Part shown: piece after piece, positions 1 to 11,300 of the stretch
Layout of the letters: each line of letters opens with the position of its first letter
Position numbering within the stretch: position 1 is the first letter of the stretch
Source of the DNA: Asterias amurensis
Lineage: Eukaryota; Echinodermata; Asteroidea; Forcipulatida; Asteriidae
Direction of reading: 5' to 3'
Assembly: GCF_032118995.1 (NCBI RefSeq)
Contig: NC_092650.1
Coordinates: 23,570,001-23,634,000, forward strand
Length of the DNA: 64,000 bases
Program-made: the position numbers and the translations under genes
The notes under the pieces: generated by a model
What the model was told of the DNA's origin: nothing
Seen by the model: the letters and a program-made list of their open reading frames with translations, nothing else
The model's database searches: none

Positions 1-215
1 CTCAAGGTGCCTTACCCTACCCACCACCTTACCAATGTGGGGTGAATTATCGGCCACCTAGTCCGGGTATTGTACCACAACCTACAGTCGCCTACCCACT
101 ACCACCACCCAACCAGGGTGACACTTCTGGGACTTTCTATCCACCGCCAAGTCACGCACTTTACCCGCCATCTGAGAAAACACCAGAGCCCCACCAAGGG
201 GCAGCTAAACAATGA
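1..215 (+). CDS. Proline-rich protein, last exon (copy 0, cut by window edge)
   Basis: The last 70 or so residues of the proline-rich protein found whole in the copies ending at 5660, 11105 and 27277. The frame ends with the same AAKQ-stop and keeps the PYPPPYQ motif, a PPxY-type WW-domain ligand. The start lies left of the window. The AATAAA used by the other copies ~155 bases after the stop reads AATATAAA here (about 370); another AATAAA lies near 412. Function unknown. Confidence 0.6.
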   Translation, partial: QGALPYPPPYQCGVNYRPPSPGIVPQPTVAYPLPPPNQGDTSGTFYPPPSHALYPPSEKTPEPHQGAAKQ

Positions 216-2073
216 CAAACTGGTTTGGGTCGTCAGGTTACCAGACCCAAAAGTCCAATGAAAACGCAGCTTAAGCAGTCCATATTTATAAACAACTTTA
301 ACATCATACAAGACGATAGAACACACAGTGTATAGGTTGCGTAAAAAACATGAATGTTTTACAGTTTATTAATATAAAAAAATACTCAAAATTAAATTTG
401 TCATTAATCAAATAAAATTTATTAGAAGTAGTAAAAAATAAATGGACGGATTAACCAAAGTATTTCTTTAAACAAATGGTGCATTCTGATTGCCTGTTGC
501 GTGTGACATCACTAAGGAGGAAAGTTTATTGAAACGAAATTTCTAATAAACTTTAATGATACTGAGTATATACAATAAATCCGTTTTCATAAATAAGATC
601 TGGGTATTGGTAAGAAACAAAAAAAAATAGTGAAGATCACAGATTTACATAAAACTTGCATGGTACAATGATGATGTTAGTAGAAAACATCTCTTGAAAT
701 ATTTCTGTCTGATATGTCGTATTTGATGAGAAAAAAATCTAACTTCGCGTTTGGAGTTTATCGCTTTAGTGAGCGTTTTATTGATTTTTATTTTGTTTAT
801 TTGGCATCGATGCAAGGCAAAATTTGTAATCGCTTCTTCACTATTCTGACCAAGATGGCCGATCGATCTCAAACTTCTACAGGTTTGTATAGTTTATGTA
901 TAATATGGTGGATAACATAAAGTGATTACACTGCCATCAACTGTTTTGTGAGCCCAAAAAAATAACTATGTAATGTTCCTTTAAACCATTTTCAAACGGA
1001 GCTTTATGGACTGGAAGTGGCGCACCCAGGGAAAGGGTGGCCTTTTATGTTTCAAACACCACACCCAACCCTAGCCTCACCCAACCCCAGACCAAAAATG
1101 AAGGCCATAAAGAGAGACTTGGGATCACCTGTCTCCCAACCCCCCACTTGGGTTAAACACTTTTTTGGGGGTGCGCCACTTTGGTTCTGGGTATAACGTT
1201 ATACTAGTATATACACCTTTCCCATGAAATATGTAAATTACACATCGGACGTCCTATACGAATTTACACTATGGCAAAATGAGGGGAAATCTTGCCATCT
1301 TATGGTGCCGATGGTGGCGTGACGTGTAACATGCGTATGTCTGACTCTATGGCCCTTTTCGAAACCACGGCTTCGGCTTTGGATTCGGCTTCTCAGGCTC
1401 CGTCCTCTCGTCTGAAGCCCTGAGCACGTACGCAAAGCGCACGCCAACTTGCCAAAAACAATCGCGGGGCAAAGCTAGCTTCGTAAAGGGCCTACGGCGT
1501 TTGCCAACAAAGACCGTCTGTACGCATGCGTGAATGTAATAAGCATATTTCACGGAAAGGCTTACTGGTTGAGACTGATATCTTACAACTATCTAAAGCT
1601 AAACACAACAAACTGCAATATAATTCCAGGTATCAAAACAAATACGGTCAATATATGCCAAGACCTTTGCATAAATGCCGGTTTATTTGAACCAATGGAA
1701 GCCGGGGCCCCCATATCAATGTTGACCGTACACGATAAAATTTGAAATATTTCTGGAAAATTGCCCTACTATAATCTGAACGTGCATTAAAAACTATAAC
1801 TTTATCAAATCACATTTAACTATAAATTTTATTTTAAAAACTAATTTGTATCCCAGCGTTCAAAATTACTTACAAATTAAAGAATTAAGGGTTTTTTTAC
1901 CAAAGGGCATAAAGTTTAGCATAGTAAAAAAATGAAAATTGTATATCCTAGCGTGCCGATTATATGTTTTTGGTTTTTTTTTTTACCAAATGGGCATAGC
2001 TTTTAGCATCATAACATTGTGGAAATTTAACAATAATTATTCAGGTCACGCTTCATAGTGTTGGTTGATTTCA
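216..2073. other. Non-coding spacer of the tandem unit
   Basis: No exon seen. It holds the 3' flank of the proline-rich exon, a family IV MITE (about 600-984), a short element with terminal inverted repeats reading GTGGCGCACCC (about 1016-1183), and a second inverted-repeat element whose ends read CCTTTCCCATGAAATATG (about 1217-1565). The minus-strand poly(A) signal AATAAA for the FN3-like last exon is at 1828-1833. The same layout recurs in the units at 5661-7508, 11106-11942 (cut) and 27278-29122. Confidence 0.6.
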
Positions 2074-2345
2074 TCATCCGTGGTTTATCAACACGTTCAC
2101 TGTCTCTGGCAACCCTGCCGCATTGACAGCAGTCACTGTCAGGTAGTAGTCTGTATGGGGAACCAGCGGTGATACACGCATACCAGTATCCATTGTCTCT
2201 ATCCACTGCATGACGTCACTTCCGCCAAGGACGGTACCGAGAGAGACTTCAAAGAACATTGGAGAGGAGGACATGAACATTTCGTCCCAGCTTAAATCAA
2301 CCAAGGTGCCATTGCCCTGCCATGTCGTGATTAGAAGATTCGAAC
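2074..2345 (-). pseudogene. Orphan copy of the FN3-like gene's last exon (copy A)
   Basis: Near-identical to the terminal exon of the large FN3-like gene at 29123-29394, including the splice acceptor (tattacag) and the stop after VLINHG. It encodes 90 residues with the motif YYLTVTAVNAAGL. No other exon of that gene lies near it, so it is an exon carried along by the tandem duplication. It now sits just downstream of a truncated coiled-coil gene on the same strand and probably serves as 3' untranslated sequence of that gene. It could only be translated if spliced to an unknown upstream exon. Confidence 0.75.
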
Positions 2346-2378
2346 CTGTAATAGTAAAAGCACAGACCAATCTTTACT

Positions 2379-2867
2379 TCATACGTGCGACGCCATTCGA
2401 CGTGTTTCCTCTTGCTCAGAGCTAGCTGTTTCTTGGTTGGTTGATATTGCAGCCTGCAACTCACTAACCATTCGACGTGTTTCCTCTTGCTCAGAGGTGG
2501 CTGTTTCTTGGTTGGTTGATACTGCAGCCTGCAACTCACTAACCATTCGACGTGTTTCCTCTTGCTCAGAGGTGGCCGTTTCTTGGTTGGTTGATATTGC
2601 AGCCATCGTACGTCTTGTGTCCTCCAGCTCCGATGAAACAGTTTCATTCATTAATACTTTGAGCTCTTTCACCAGGTCTTGTGTGTTTCCGAGTTCATCT
2701 TCAAGAATGACTAGGTAGTTTTCTACAATAAGCCTTAACTTGTCTACCTTACTATTTGTGTCTACATTACATGAAACCGTTCTCTGATGTCTGGAAGCTT
2801 CAACTTGTAGTTCAACTTGAGCTTTCACGATCAAAACGACCAAGAGCGAACGTGTAAACAACCCCAT
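2379..2867 (-). CDS. Truncated secreted coiled-coil protein (chimeric copy A)
   Basis: A 162-residue frame beginning [11 protein letters not shown], a hydrophobic leader, followed by one cysteine and a heptad-rich stretch, then under three units of the 25-residue coiled-coil repeat. It matches the N-terminal end of the full gene at 18526-24485 but ends after ...EETRRM with ASHV and a stop. The ASHV residues come from the 3' flank of the FN3-like last exon. The SRCR and C-terminal exons are missing. No splice donor is seen at its end; AATAAA on this strand at 1828-1833 could end the transcript. I chose the ATG at 2867 because the longer frame opens with TTG. It could be a working short secreted coiled coil or a dead by-product. 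Confidence 0.6.
   Translation of the reverse strand: MGLFTRSLLVVLIVKAQVELQVEASRHQRTVSCNVDTNSKVDKLRLIVENYLVILEDELGNTQDLVKELKVLMNETVSSELEDTRRTMAAISTNQETATSEQEETRRMVSELQAAVSTNQETATSEQEETRRMVSELQAAISTNQETASSEQEETRRMASHV
2393..2397. other. Tandem-duplication junction (CCATT microhomology)
   Basis: Left of this point the sequence follows the flank of the FN3-like last exon (GCGACGCCATT); right of it the sequence follows the coiled-coil repeat (CCATTCGACGTG). In the 23-29 kb source locus these are separate places, 29442-29446 and 24011-24015, each with CCATT. The same junction recurs at 7828-7832. Confidence 0.85.
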
Positions 2868-3061
2868 GTTGCTCAATTAACTGCAACTACAAAACACGAC
2901 TCTTTCGTTGCTGAATAGAGTAGAAATGTATAGATGAGTGAGCAACAGCCTGTCTGTAGATCATTTTACATTGAACAGATGGTACCCGCATTAAAGTTTG
3001 TTTTTCTTCCTGATACGCTGTTAGAGCAACCTGGATTCTTAGGGGAAATAGCCGTTGAACG

Positions 3062-3442
3062 TTAAAGACACTGGACACTATTGGTTATTGTCAAAGACCA
3101 GTCTTCTCACATCTCAACATATGCATAAAATGACAAACCTGTGAAAATTTGAGCTCATTACTGGTCGTCGAAGTTGCGAGATAATATGGAAGAAAAAATA
3201 CACTTGTCACACGAAGTTGTGTGCTTTCAGTTGCTTGATTTCGAGGGCCTCAAAATCTAATTCTGAGGTCTCGAAATCAAACTCGTGGAAATTTACTTTT
3301 TTTTTCTCGGAAACTACGTTACTTCAGAGGGAGCCTCTACTCACAATGTTTTATACTATCAGCTCTCCATTACTCGTTACCAGGTAAGGTTTTGTGCTAT
3401 TAATTATTTTGAGTAATTACCAATAGTGTACACTGCCTTTAA
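3062..3442. mobile_element. MITE family I (TTAA-flanked), copy in unit A
   Basis: Starts TTAAAGACACTGGACACTAT and ends near AATAGTGTACACTGCCTTTAA, so the termini are inverted repeats flanked by TTAA. The interior holds an imperfect inverted repeat around ...CGAGGGCCTCAAAATC.... No transposase. TTAA targets are typical of piggyBac- and Kolobok-type transposases; which one mobilised it is inference. Equivalent copies: 8506-8885 and 24680-25060. Confidence 0.8.
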
Positions 3443-4082
3443 GAGAGACTGACTCGGGAACTATGTAGGTAGGTCAGAGTTCAGAAAGTGTTGCGTGAAC
3501 AACTTTCAACCAGACTCGATGATTGGTTTTGGACTTGGGCCAGACCCAAAGTTGTTATAATGACGTGTTGACAACGAACCAGGTGCAACTCAGTCTGAAA
3601 ATAACCAGGAAAGATGGCTTAACAAGAGATTGATGGTTTTTACAGCTTTCACTACGTAATGTCTACAACATGTTTACTACACATCACTACACATCAATAA
3701 TATTGAATGCAACATAATATAAATAACTAGGCTTTCGAAAACACATCAACATTTTGCTAACAAATTGCAAGAGAGAATCGTGGGCTCGTTTTAGATTAAG
3801 ACTATACGAGGGTAAATCACAACAAAATAGCATTATCAGTTATACACTGCTTCTCCACACGGGAACGATAACGACAAGGACAACAACGACAATGACAACG
3901 ACAAAGGTCGTTCAAACAAGTTAATTTAGGAACGATGGAATTAATATATATTAAAAAGCCGCGGCCTCATTGTTTATTATTATTAATTACCAAGATAATA
4001 ATCGACAGGTTAGAGTGGTAGCAACTTACACTCATAACAACACTGTGATTTGAATCGACATAATTAAAATGATCCGCCAAAC

Positions 4083-4378
4083 CCCTTTTGTGACGTCAAT
4101 CGAGGCAGACTTTGCCTGCAATGCGTATAGTAAACACAAGTGCAAAGTACATGTACGTCCAAGTCGTGCGTTAGTACGTTTCAAAAAGTGTTTTTCTGCA
4201 TTCAGCAGCAATACACCTGGTCGGCATTGCCGGAAAAAAAACAAAAAAATCTTTTTTTGAAACGTACAAACTAACGACTTGGTCCGTACATGTACTTTGC
4301 AATTGTGTTTACTCTACGCATTACAGGCAAAGTCTGCCTCGATTCACGTCACGAACAGCGCCCTCTCGGGTCGGGGTC
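4083..4378. mobile_element. Foldback element with ends like the THAP transposon remnant (unit A)
   Basis: The left arm (from GAGGCAGACTTTGCCTG) is repeated inverted on the right (CAGGCAAAGTCTGCCTC), and the arms are over 100 bases long. Outer sequences TTTTGTGACGTCAATCGAGG and GTCACGAACAGCGCCCTCTC also bound the THAP-domain remnant at 13965-14500, so this looks like its non-autonomous derivative. Copies: about 9526-9820 and 25701-25996. Confidence 0.6.
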
Positions 4379-4514
4379 TACTCTTAAATTTGTAACTAAC
4401 ATAACAACTGATTTTTTTAAACTTAGTTAACTGTTCATTCACATTCCACTCATCAAAACACAAATATATTAGTGGCAAAAGCTTTATGTTGAAAAAATAC
4501 CACTTCCCGGTGAC

Positions 4515-4885
4515 TTTAAAGTCATTATACACTTTCGGAACGGAAAAAAAAAATCACGGATTTACAAGTAACGTTCAGGGTTTACGGAAGGTAATGGTAA
4601 AAGACTTATCTTGAAATATTATTCCATGAAATGCTTTACTTTTTGAGAAAACTTTAAAACAATTATCTATTCTCGATATCGAGAATTACGGATTTATAGT
4701 AAACACATGTCATGACACGGCGAAACGTGGGGAAACAAGGGTGGGTTTTCCCGTTATTTTCTCCCGACTCCGATGACCGATTGAGCCTAAATTTTCACAG
4801 GTTTGTTATTTTATATATAAGTTGTGATACACGAAGTGCTGGCCTTTGGACAATACTGTTTACCGAAAGTGTCCAATGGCTTTAA
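4515..4885. mobile_element. MITE family II (TTAA-flanked), copy in unit A
   Basis: Starts TTAAAGTCATTATACACTTT and ends GAAAGTGTCCAATGGCTTTAA; a short palindrome TCTCGATATCGAGA lies in the centre. Equivalent copies at 9959-10327 and 26134-26502. Confidence 0.75.
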
Positions 4886-4959
4886 AAGAGCCATTTTGGT
4901 TTCGACGTTTTTCAGAACTGTTATTTCCGTGGTGTTGTTACTGAAAGTTCTACTGCAGG

Positions 4960-5117
4960 AGTGCGTTTTGGCGACCCCAACCAAAAACTGTTTCTGACGT
5001 CATAACCAAAACGGTAACCGAGCTCACAACTCGGTTATCGTTCAGTCTGAACAGCAGAACCAACGACCAACAACCGAAACAGTTTTTGGTTGGGGTCGCC
5101 AAAACGCACTCGCAGGT
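4960..5117. mobile_element. Short element with ~36-bp near-perfect inverted ends, upstream of the proline-rich exon
   Basis: GCGTTTTGGCGACCCCAACC at about 4962-4981 is matched by its reverse complement near 5090-5107, and the pairing extends to about 36 bases. Inside is a second hairpin (TAACCGAG ... CTCGGTTA). It ends about 50 bases before the splice acceptor of the proline-rich exon. Copies at about 10404-10558 and 26576-26730. Confidence 0.65.
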
Positions 5118-5168
5118 TGCTCTGAACATGATTCCTTAAACTATTTTGTACTCTGTCGGTTTTCACAG

Positions 5169-5660
5169 GCACGAGGCACTTCCGTGGCACCACAGAACCT
5201 ACCAGTTATAGTTCATCCAAGCTCGGGTGTAACTATTCAAGGCAACACCATTGCTCCATCGGCGTTCTTCAGTCCTTCCCAACAAAATGTGGTCCTTAAT
5301 CCTTATAACAAACCGTATCCAGTGGCTGCTCCGATGCCAAACTATGCACCCTCCCCGCAAGTCGCTCAGGGGCCACAACCAATACAGGGTACCACAGCGT
5401 ACCCACAAGCCACTCAGGGTACCACCACAGCGTACCCACCAACCACTCAAGGTGCCTTACCCTACCCACCACCTTACCAATGTGGTCTGAATTATCGGCC
5501 ACCTAGTCCGGGTATTGCGCCACAACCTACAGTCGCCTACCCACTACCACCACCCAACCAGGGCGACACTTCTGGGACTTTCTACCCACCGCCAAGTCAC
5601 GCACTTTACCCGCCATCTGAGAAAACACCAGAGCCCCACCAAGGGGCAGCTAAACAATGA
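5169..5660 (+). CDS. Proline-rich protein, last exon (copy A)
   Basis: A 163-residue open exon with a splice acceptor (ttttcacag) just before 5169 and no in-frame ATG, so it is a downstream exon; upstream exons were not found. The protein is rich in Pro, Tyr, Gln and Thr, with spaced repeats like QGTTAYPQATQGTTTAYPPT and a PPPY motif in PYPPPYQ, a typical WW-domain ligand. There is no membrane segment in the exon. AATAAA lies ~155 bases past the stop. Such tails occur in cytoplasmic ends of small membrane adaptors (Shisa- or WBP1-like), but that is only a resemblance. It is divergent to the minus-strand coiled-coil gene, with ~2.3 kb between them. Confidence 0.6.
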   Translation, partial: ARGTSVAPQNLPVIVHPSSGVTIQGNTIAPSAFFSPSQQNVVLNPYNKPYPVAAPMPNYAPSPQVAQGPQPIQGTTAYPQATQGTTTAYPPTTQGALPYPPPYQCGLNYRPPSPGIAPQPTVAYPLPPPNQGDTSGTFYPPPSHALYPPSEKTPEPHQGAAKQ

Positions 5661-6459
5661 CAAACTGGTTTGGGTCGTCAGGTTACCAGACCCAAAAGTC
5701 CAATGAAAACGCAGCTTAAGCAGTCCATATTTATAAACAACTTACATCATACAAGACGATAAAACACACAGTGTATAGGTTGCGTAAAAAACATGAATGT
5801 TTTAAAGTTTATTAATAAAAAAAAATACTCAAAATTAAATTTGTCATTAATCAAATAAAAGTAGTAAAAAATAAATGGACGGATTTACCAAAATATTTCT
5901 TAAAAACAAATGGTGCATTCTGATTGCCTAATGCGTGTGACATCACTAAGGAGGAAAGTTTATTGAAACGAAATTCATAATAAACTTTAATTGGTACTGA
6001 GTATATACAATAAATCCGTTTTCATAAATAAGATCTGGGTATTGGTAAGAAACAAAAAAAAATAGTGAAGATCACAGATTTACATAAAACTTGCATGGTA
6101 CAATGATGATGATAGTAGAAAACATCTCTTGAAATATTTCTGTCTGATATGTCGTATTTGATGAGAAAAAAATCTAACTTCGCGTTTGGAGTTTATCGCT
6201 TTAGTGAGCGTTTTATTGATTTTTATTTTTTTATTTGGCATCGATGCAAGGCAAAATTTGTAATCGCTTTTTCACTATTCTGACCAAGATGGCCGATCGA
6301 TCTCAAACTTCTACAGGTTTGTATAGTTTATGTATAATATGGTGGATTACATAAAGTGATTACACTGCCATCAACTGTTTTGTGAGCCAAAAAAAATAAC
6401 TATGTAATGTTCCTTTAAACCATTTTCAAACGGAGCTTTATGGACTGGAAGTGGCGCAC

Positions 6460-6618
6460 CCAGGGAAAGGGTGGCCTTTTATGTTTCAAACACCACACCC
6501 AACCCTAGCCTCACCCAACCTCAGACCAAAAATGAAGGCCATAAAGAGAGACTTGGGATCACCTGTCTCCCAACCCCCCACTTGGGTTAAACACTTTTTT
6601 GGGGTGCGCCACTTTGGT
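6460..6618. mobile_element. Short TIR element GTGGCGCACCC (unit A)
   Basis: Ends read GTGGCGCACCC and its reverse complement GGGTGCGCCAC, about 150 bases apart, with no coding content. Copies at about 1016-1183 and 28065-28226. The copy in unit B is broken at 11942, the point where array homology stops. Confidence 0.55.
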
Positions 6619-7508
6619 TCTGGGTATAACGTTATACTAGTATATACACCTTTCCCATGAAATATGTAAATTACACATCGGACGTCCTATACGAATTTAC
6701 ACTATGGCAAAATGAGGGGAAATCTTGCCATCTTATGGTGCCGATGGTGGCGTGACGTGTAATATGCGTATGTCTGACTCTATGGCCCTTTTCGAAACCA
6801 CGGCTTCGGCTTTTGATTCGGCTTCTCAGGCTCCGTCCTCTCGTCTGAAGCCCTGAGCACGTACGCAAAGCGCACGCCAACTTGCCAAAAACAATCGCGG
6901 GGCAAAGCTAGCTTCGTAAAGGGCCTACGGCGTTTGCCAACAAAGACCGTCTGTACGCATGCGTGAATGTAATAAGCATATTTCACGGAAAGGCTTGATG
7001 GTTGAGACTGATATCTTACAACTATCTAAAGCTAAACACAACAAACTGCAATATAATTCCAGGTATCAAAACAAATACGGTCAATATATGATGCGAGACC
7101 TTTACATAAGTGCCGGTTTATTTGAACCAATGGAAGCCGGGGCCCCCATATCAATGTTGACCGTACACGATAAAATTTGAAATATTTCTGGAAAATTGCC
7201 CTACTATAATCTGAACGTGCATTAAAAACTATAACTTTATCAAATCACATTTAACTATAAATTTTATTTTAAAAACTAATTTGTATCCCAGCGTTCAAAA
7301 TTACTTACAAATTAAAGAATTAAGGGTTTTTTTACCAAAGGGCATAAAGTTTAGCATAGTAAAAAAATGAAAATTGTATATCCTAGCGTGCCGATTATAT
7401 GTTTTTGGTTTTTTTTTTTACCAAATGGGCATAGCTTTTAGCATCATAACATTGTGAAAATTTAACAATAATTATTCAGGTCACGCTTCATAGTGTTGGT
7501 TGATTTCA

Positions 7509-7780
7509 TCATCCGTGGTTTATCAACACGTTCACTGTCTCTGGCAACCCTGCCGCATTGACAGCAGTCACTGTCAGGTAGTAGTCTGTATGGGGAACCA
7601 GCGGTGATACACGCATACCAGTATCCATTGTCTCTATCCACTGCATGACGTCACTTCCGCCAAGGACGGTACCGAGAGAGACTTCAAAGAACATTGGAGA
7701 GGAGGACATGAACATTTCGTCCCAGCTTAAATCAACCAAGGTGCCATTGCCCTGCCATGTCGTGATTAGAAGATTCGAAC
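7509..7780 (-). pseudogene. Orphan copy of the FN3-like gene's last exon (copy B)
   Basis: Same as the copy at 2074-2345: identical predicted residues, acceptor and stop, no companion exons. It lies directly downstream of the truncated coiled-coil frame of unit B. Poly(A) signal AATAAA on this strand at 7263-7268. Confidence 0.75.
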
Positions 7781-7813
7781 CTGTAATAGTAAAAGCACAG
7801 ACCAATCTTTACT

Positions 7814-8311
7814 TCATACGTGCGACGCCATTCGACGTGTTTCCTCTTGCTCAGAGCTAGCTGTTTCTTGGTTGGTTGATATTGCAGCCTGCAACTCACT
7901 AACCATTCGACGTGTTTCCTCTTGCTCAGAGGTGGCTGTTTCTTGGTTGGTTGATACTGCAGCCTGCAACTCACTAACCATTCGACGTGTTTCCTCTTGC
8001 TCAGAGGTGGCTGTTTCTTGGTTGGTTGATATTGCAGCCATCGTACGTCTTGTGTCCTCCAGCTCCGATGAAACAGTTTCATGATTATCAGTCATTATTA
8101 CTTTGAGCTCTTTCACCTGGTCTTGTGTGTTTCTGAGTTCATCTTCAAGAATGACTAGGTAGTTTTCTACAATAAGCCTTAACTCGTCTACCTTACTATT
8201 TGTGTCTACATTACATGAAACCGTTCTCTGATGTCTGGAAGCTTCAACTTGTAGTTCAACTTGAGCTTTCACGATCAAAACGACCACGAGCGAACGTGTA
8301 AACAACCCCAT
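7814..8311 (-). CDS. Truncated secreted coiled-coil protein (chimeric copy B)
   Basis: A 165-residue frame with the same architecture and the same MASHV end as copy A at 2379-2867. It differs by a 3-residue insertion (VIMTDNHETV instead of VLMNETV) and a few substitutions; copy A shares the shorter form with the full gene. The frame is intact, so there is no sign yet of decay. Start chosen at the ATG at 8311, as in copy A. No downstream SRCR exon lies between here and the neighbouring unit. Confidence 0.6.
   Translation of the reverse strand: MGLFTRSLVVVLIVKAQVELQVEASRHQRTVSCNVDTNSKVDELRLIVENYLVILEDELRNTQDQVKELKVIMTDNHETVSSELEDTRRTMAAISTNQETATSEQEETRRMVSELQAAVSTNQETATSEQEETRRMVSELQAAISTNQETASSEQEETRRMASHV
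7828..7832. other. Second tandem-duplication junction (CCATT)
   Basis: Identical join to that at 2393-2397, so the array grew after the first junction formed, by unequal exchange or further duplication. Confidence 0.8.
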
Positions 8312-11300
8312 GTTGCTCAATTAACTGCAACTACAAAACACGACTCTTTCGTTGCTGAATAGAGTAGAAATGTATAGATGAGTGAGCAACAGCCTGTCTG
8401 TAGATCATTTTACATTGAACAGATGGTACCCGCATTAAAGTTTGTTTTTCTTCCTGATACGCTGTTAGAGCAACCTGGATTCTTAGGGGAAATAGCCGTT
8501 GAACGTTAAAGACACTGGACACTATTGGTTATTGTCAAAGACCAGTCTTCTCACATCTCAACATATGCATAAAATGACAAACCTGTGAAAATTTGAGCTC
8601 ATTACTGGTCGTCGAAGTTGCGAGATAATATGGAAGAAAAAATACACTTGTCACACGAAGTTGTGTGCTTTCAGTTGCTTGATTTCGAGGGCCTCAAAAT
8701 CTAATTCTGAGGTCTCGAAATCAAACTCGTGGAAATTTACTTTTTTTTCTCGGAAACTACGTTACTTCAGAGGGAGCCTCTACTCACAATGTTTTATACT
8801 ATCAGCTCTCCATTACTCGTTACCAGGTAAGGTTTTGTGCTATTAATTATTTTGAGTAATTACCAATAGTGTACACTGCCTTTAAGAGAGACTGACTCGG
8901 GAACTATGTAGGTAGGTCAGAGTTCAGAAAGTGTTGTGTGAACAACTTTCAACCAGACTCGATGATTGGTTTTGGACTTGGGCCAGACCCAAAGTTGTTA
9001 TAATGACGTGTTGACAACGAACCAGATGCAACTCAGTCTGAACATAACCAGGAAAGATGGCTTAACAAGAGATTGATGGTTTTTACAGCTTTCACTACGT
9101 AATGTCTACAACATGTTTACTACACATCACTACACATCAATAATATTGAATGCAACATAATATAAATAACTAGGCTTTCGAAAACACATCAACATTTTGC
9201 TAACAAATTGCAAGAGAGAATCGTGGGCTCGTTTTAGATTAAGACTATACGAGGGTAAATCACAACAAAATAGCATTATCAGTTATACACTGCTTCTCCA
9301 CACGGGAACGATAACGACAAGGACAACAACGACAATGACAACGACAAAGGTCGTTCAAACAAGTTAATTTAGGAACGATGGAATTAATATATATTAAAAA
9401 GCCGCGGCCTCATTGTTTATTATTATTAATTACCAAGATAATAATCGACAGGTTAGAGTGGTAGCAACTTACACTCATAACAACACTGTGATTTGAATCG
9501 ACATAATTAAAATGATCCGCCAAACCCCTTTTGTGACGTCAATCGAGGCAGACTTTGCCTGCAATGCGTATAGTAAACACAAGTGCAAAGTACATGTACG
9601 TCCAAGTCGTGCGTTAGTACGTTTCAAAAAGTGTTTTTCTGCATTCAGCAGCAATACACCTGGTCGGCATTGCCGGAAAAAAAACAAAAAAATTTTTTTT
9701 TGAAACGTACAAACTAACGACTTGGTCCGTACATGTACTTAGCAATTGTGTTTACTCTACGCATTACAGGCAAAGTCTGCCTCGATTCACGTCACGAACA
9801 GCGCCCTCTCGGGTCGGGGTCTACTCTTAAATTTGTAACTAACATAACAACTGATTTTTTTAAACTTAGTTAACTGTTCATTCACATTCCACTCATCAAA
9901 ACACAAATATATTAGTGGCAAAAGCTTTATGTTGAAAAAATACCACTTCCCGGTGACTTTAAAGTCATTATACACTTTCGGAACGGCAAAAAAAATCACG
10001 GATTTACAAGTAACTTTCAGGGTTTACGGAAGGTAATGGTAAAAGACTTATCTTGAAATATTATTCCATGAAATGCTTTACTTTTTGAGAAAACTTTAAA
10101 ACAATTATCAATTCTCGATATCGAGAATTACGGATTTATAGTAAACACATGTCATGACACGGCGAAACGTGGGGAAACAAGGGTGGGTTTTCCCGTTATT
10201 TTCTCCCGACTCCGATGACCGATTGAGCCTAAATTTTCACAGGTTTGTTATTTTATATATAAGTTGTGATACACGAAGTGCGGGCCTTTGGACAATACTG
10301 TTTACCGAAAGTGTCCAATGGCTTTAAAAGAGCCATTTTGGTTTCGACGTTTTTCAGAACTGTTATTTCCGTGGTGTTGTTACTGAAAGCTCTACTGCAG
10401 GAGTGCGTTTTGGCGACCCCAACCAAAAACTGTTTCTGACGTCATAACCAAAACGGTAACCGAGCTCACAACTCGGTTATCGTTCAGTCTGAACAGCAGA
10501 ACCAACGACCAACAACCGAAACAGTTTTTGGTTGGGGTCGCCAAAACGCACTCGCAGGTCGCTCTGAACATGATTCCTTAAACTATTTTGTACTCGGTCG
10601 GTTTTCACAGGCACGAGGTACTTCAGTGGCACCACAGAACCTACCAGTTATAGTTCATCCAAGCTCGGGTGTAACTATTCAAGGCAACACCATTGCTCCA
10701 TCGGCGTTCTTCAGTCCTTCCCAACAAAATGTGGTCCTTAATCCTTATAACAAACCGTATCCAGTGGCTGCTCCGATGCCAAACTATGCACCCTCCCCGC
10801 AAGTCGCTCATCAGGGGCCACAACCAATACAGGGTACCACAGCGTACCCACAAGCCACTCAGGGTACCACCACAGCGTACCCACCAACCACTCAAGGTGC
10901 CTTACCCTACCCACCACCTTACCAATGTGGTCTGAATTATCGGCCACCTAGTCCGGGTATTGTACTACAACCTACAGTCGCCTACCCACTACCACCACCC
11001 AACCAGGGTGACACTTCTGGGACTTTCTACCCACCGCCAAGTCACGCACTTTACCCGCCATCTGAGAAAACACCAGAGCCCCACCAAGGGGCAGCTAAAC
11101 AATGACAAACTGGTTTGGGTCGTCAGGTTACCAGACCCAAAAGTCCAATGAAAACGCAGCTTAAGCAGTCCATATTTATAAACAACTTAAATCATACAAG
11201 ACGATAAAACACACAGTGTATAGGTTGCGTAAAAAACATGAATGTTTTAAAGTTTATTAATAAAAAAAAAATACTCAAAATTAAATTTGTCATTAATCAA

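Larger units (their letters stand above)
2398..7832. repeat. Tandem segmental duplication, unit A (5435 bp)
   Basis: One complete unit running from inside the coiled-coil array, through the coiled-coil gene's 5' flank, the proline-rich exon and spacer, to the FN3-like last exon. It aligns along its whole length with 7833-11942 (cut short) and with 24016-29446. The stops of the proline-rich frames at 215, 5660 and 11105 are exactly 5445 bases apart. Only scattered substitutions and short indels separate the copies. Confidence 0.9.

Noticed and set aside
5166-5178. GGCACGAGG, which resembles a cDNA-library adaptor
   Set aside because: It is inside near-identical genomic units with intronic sequence on its left, so it is chance.
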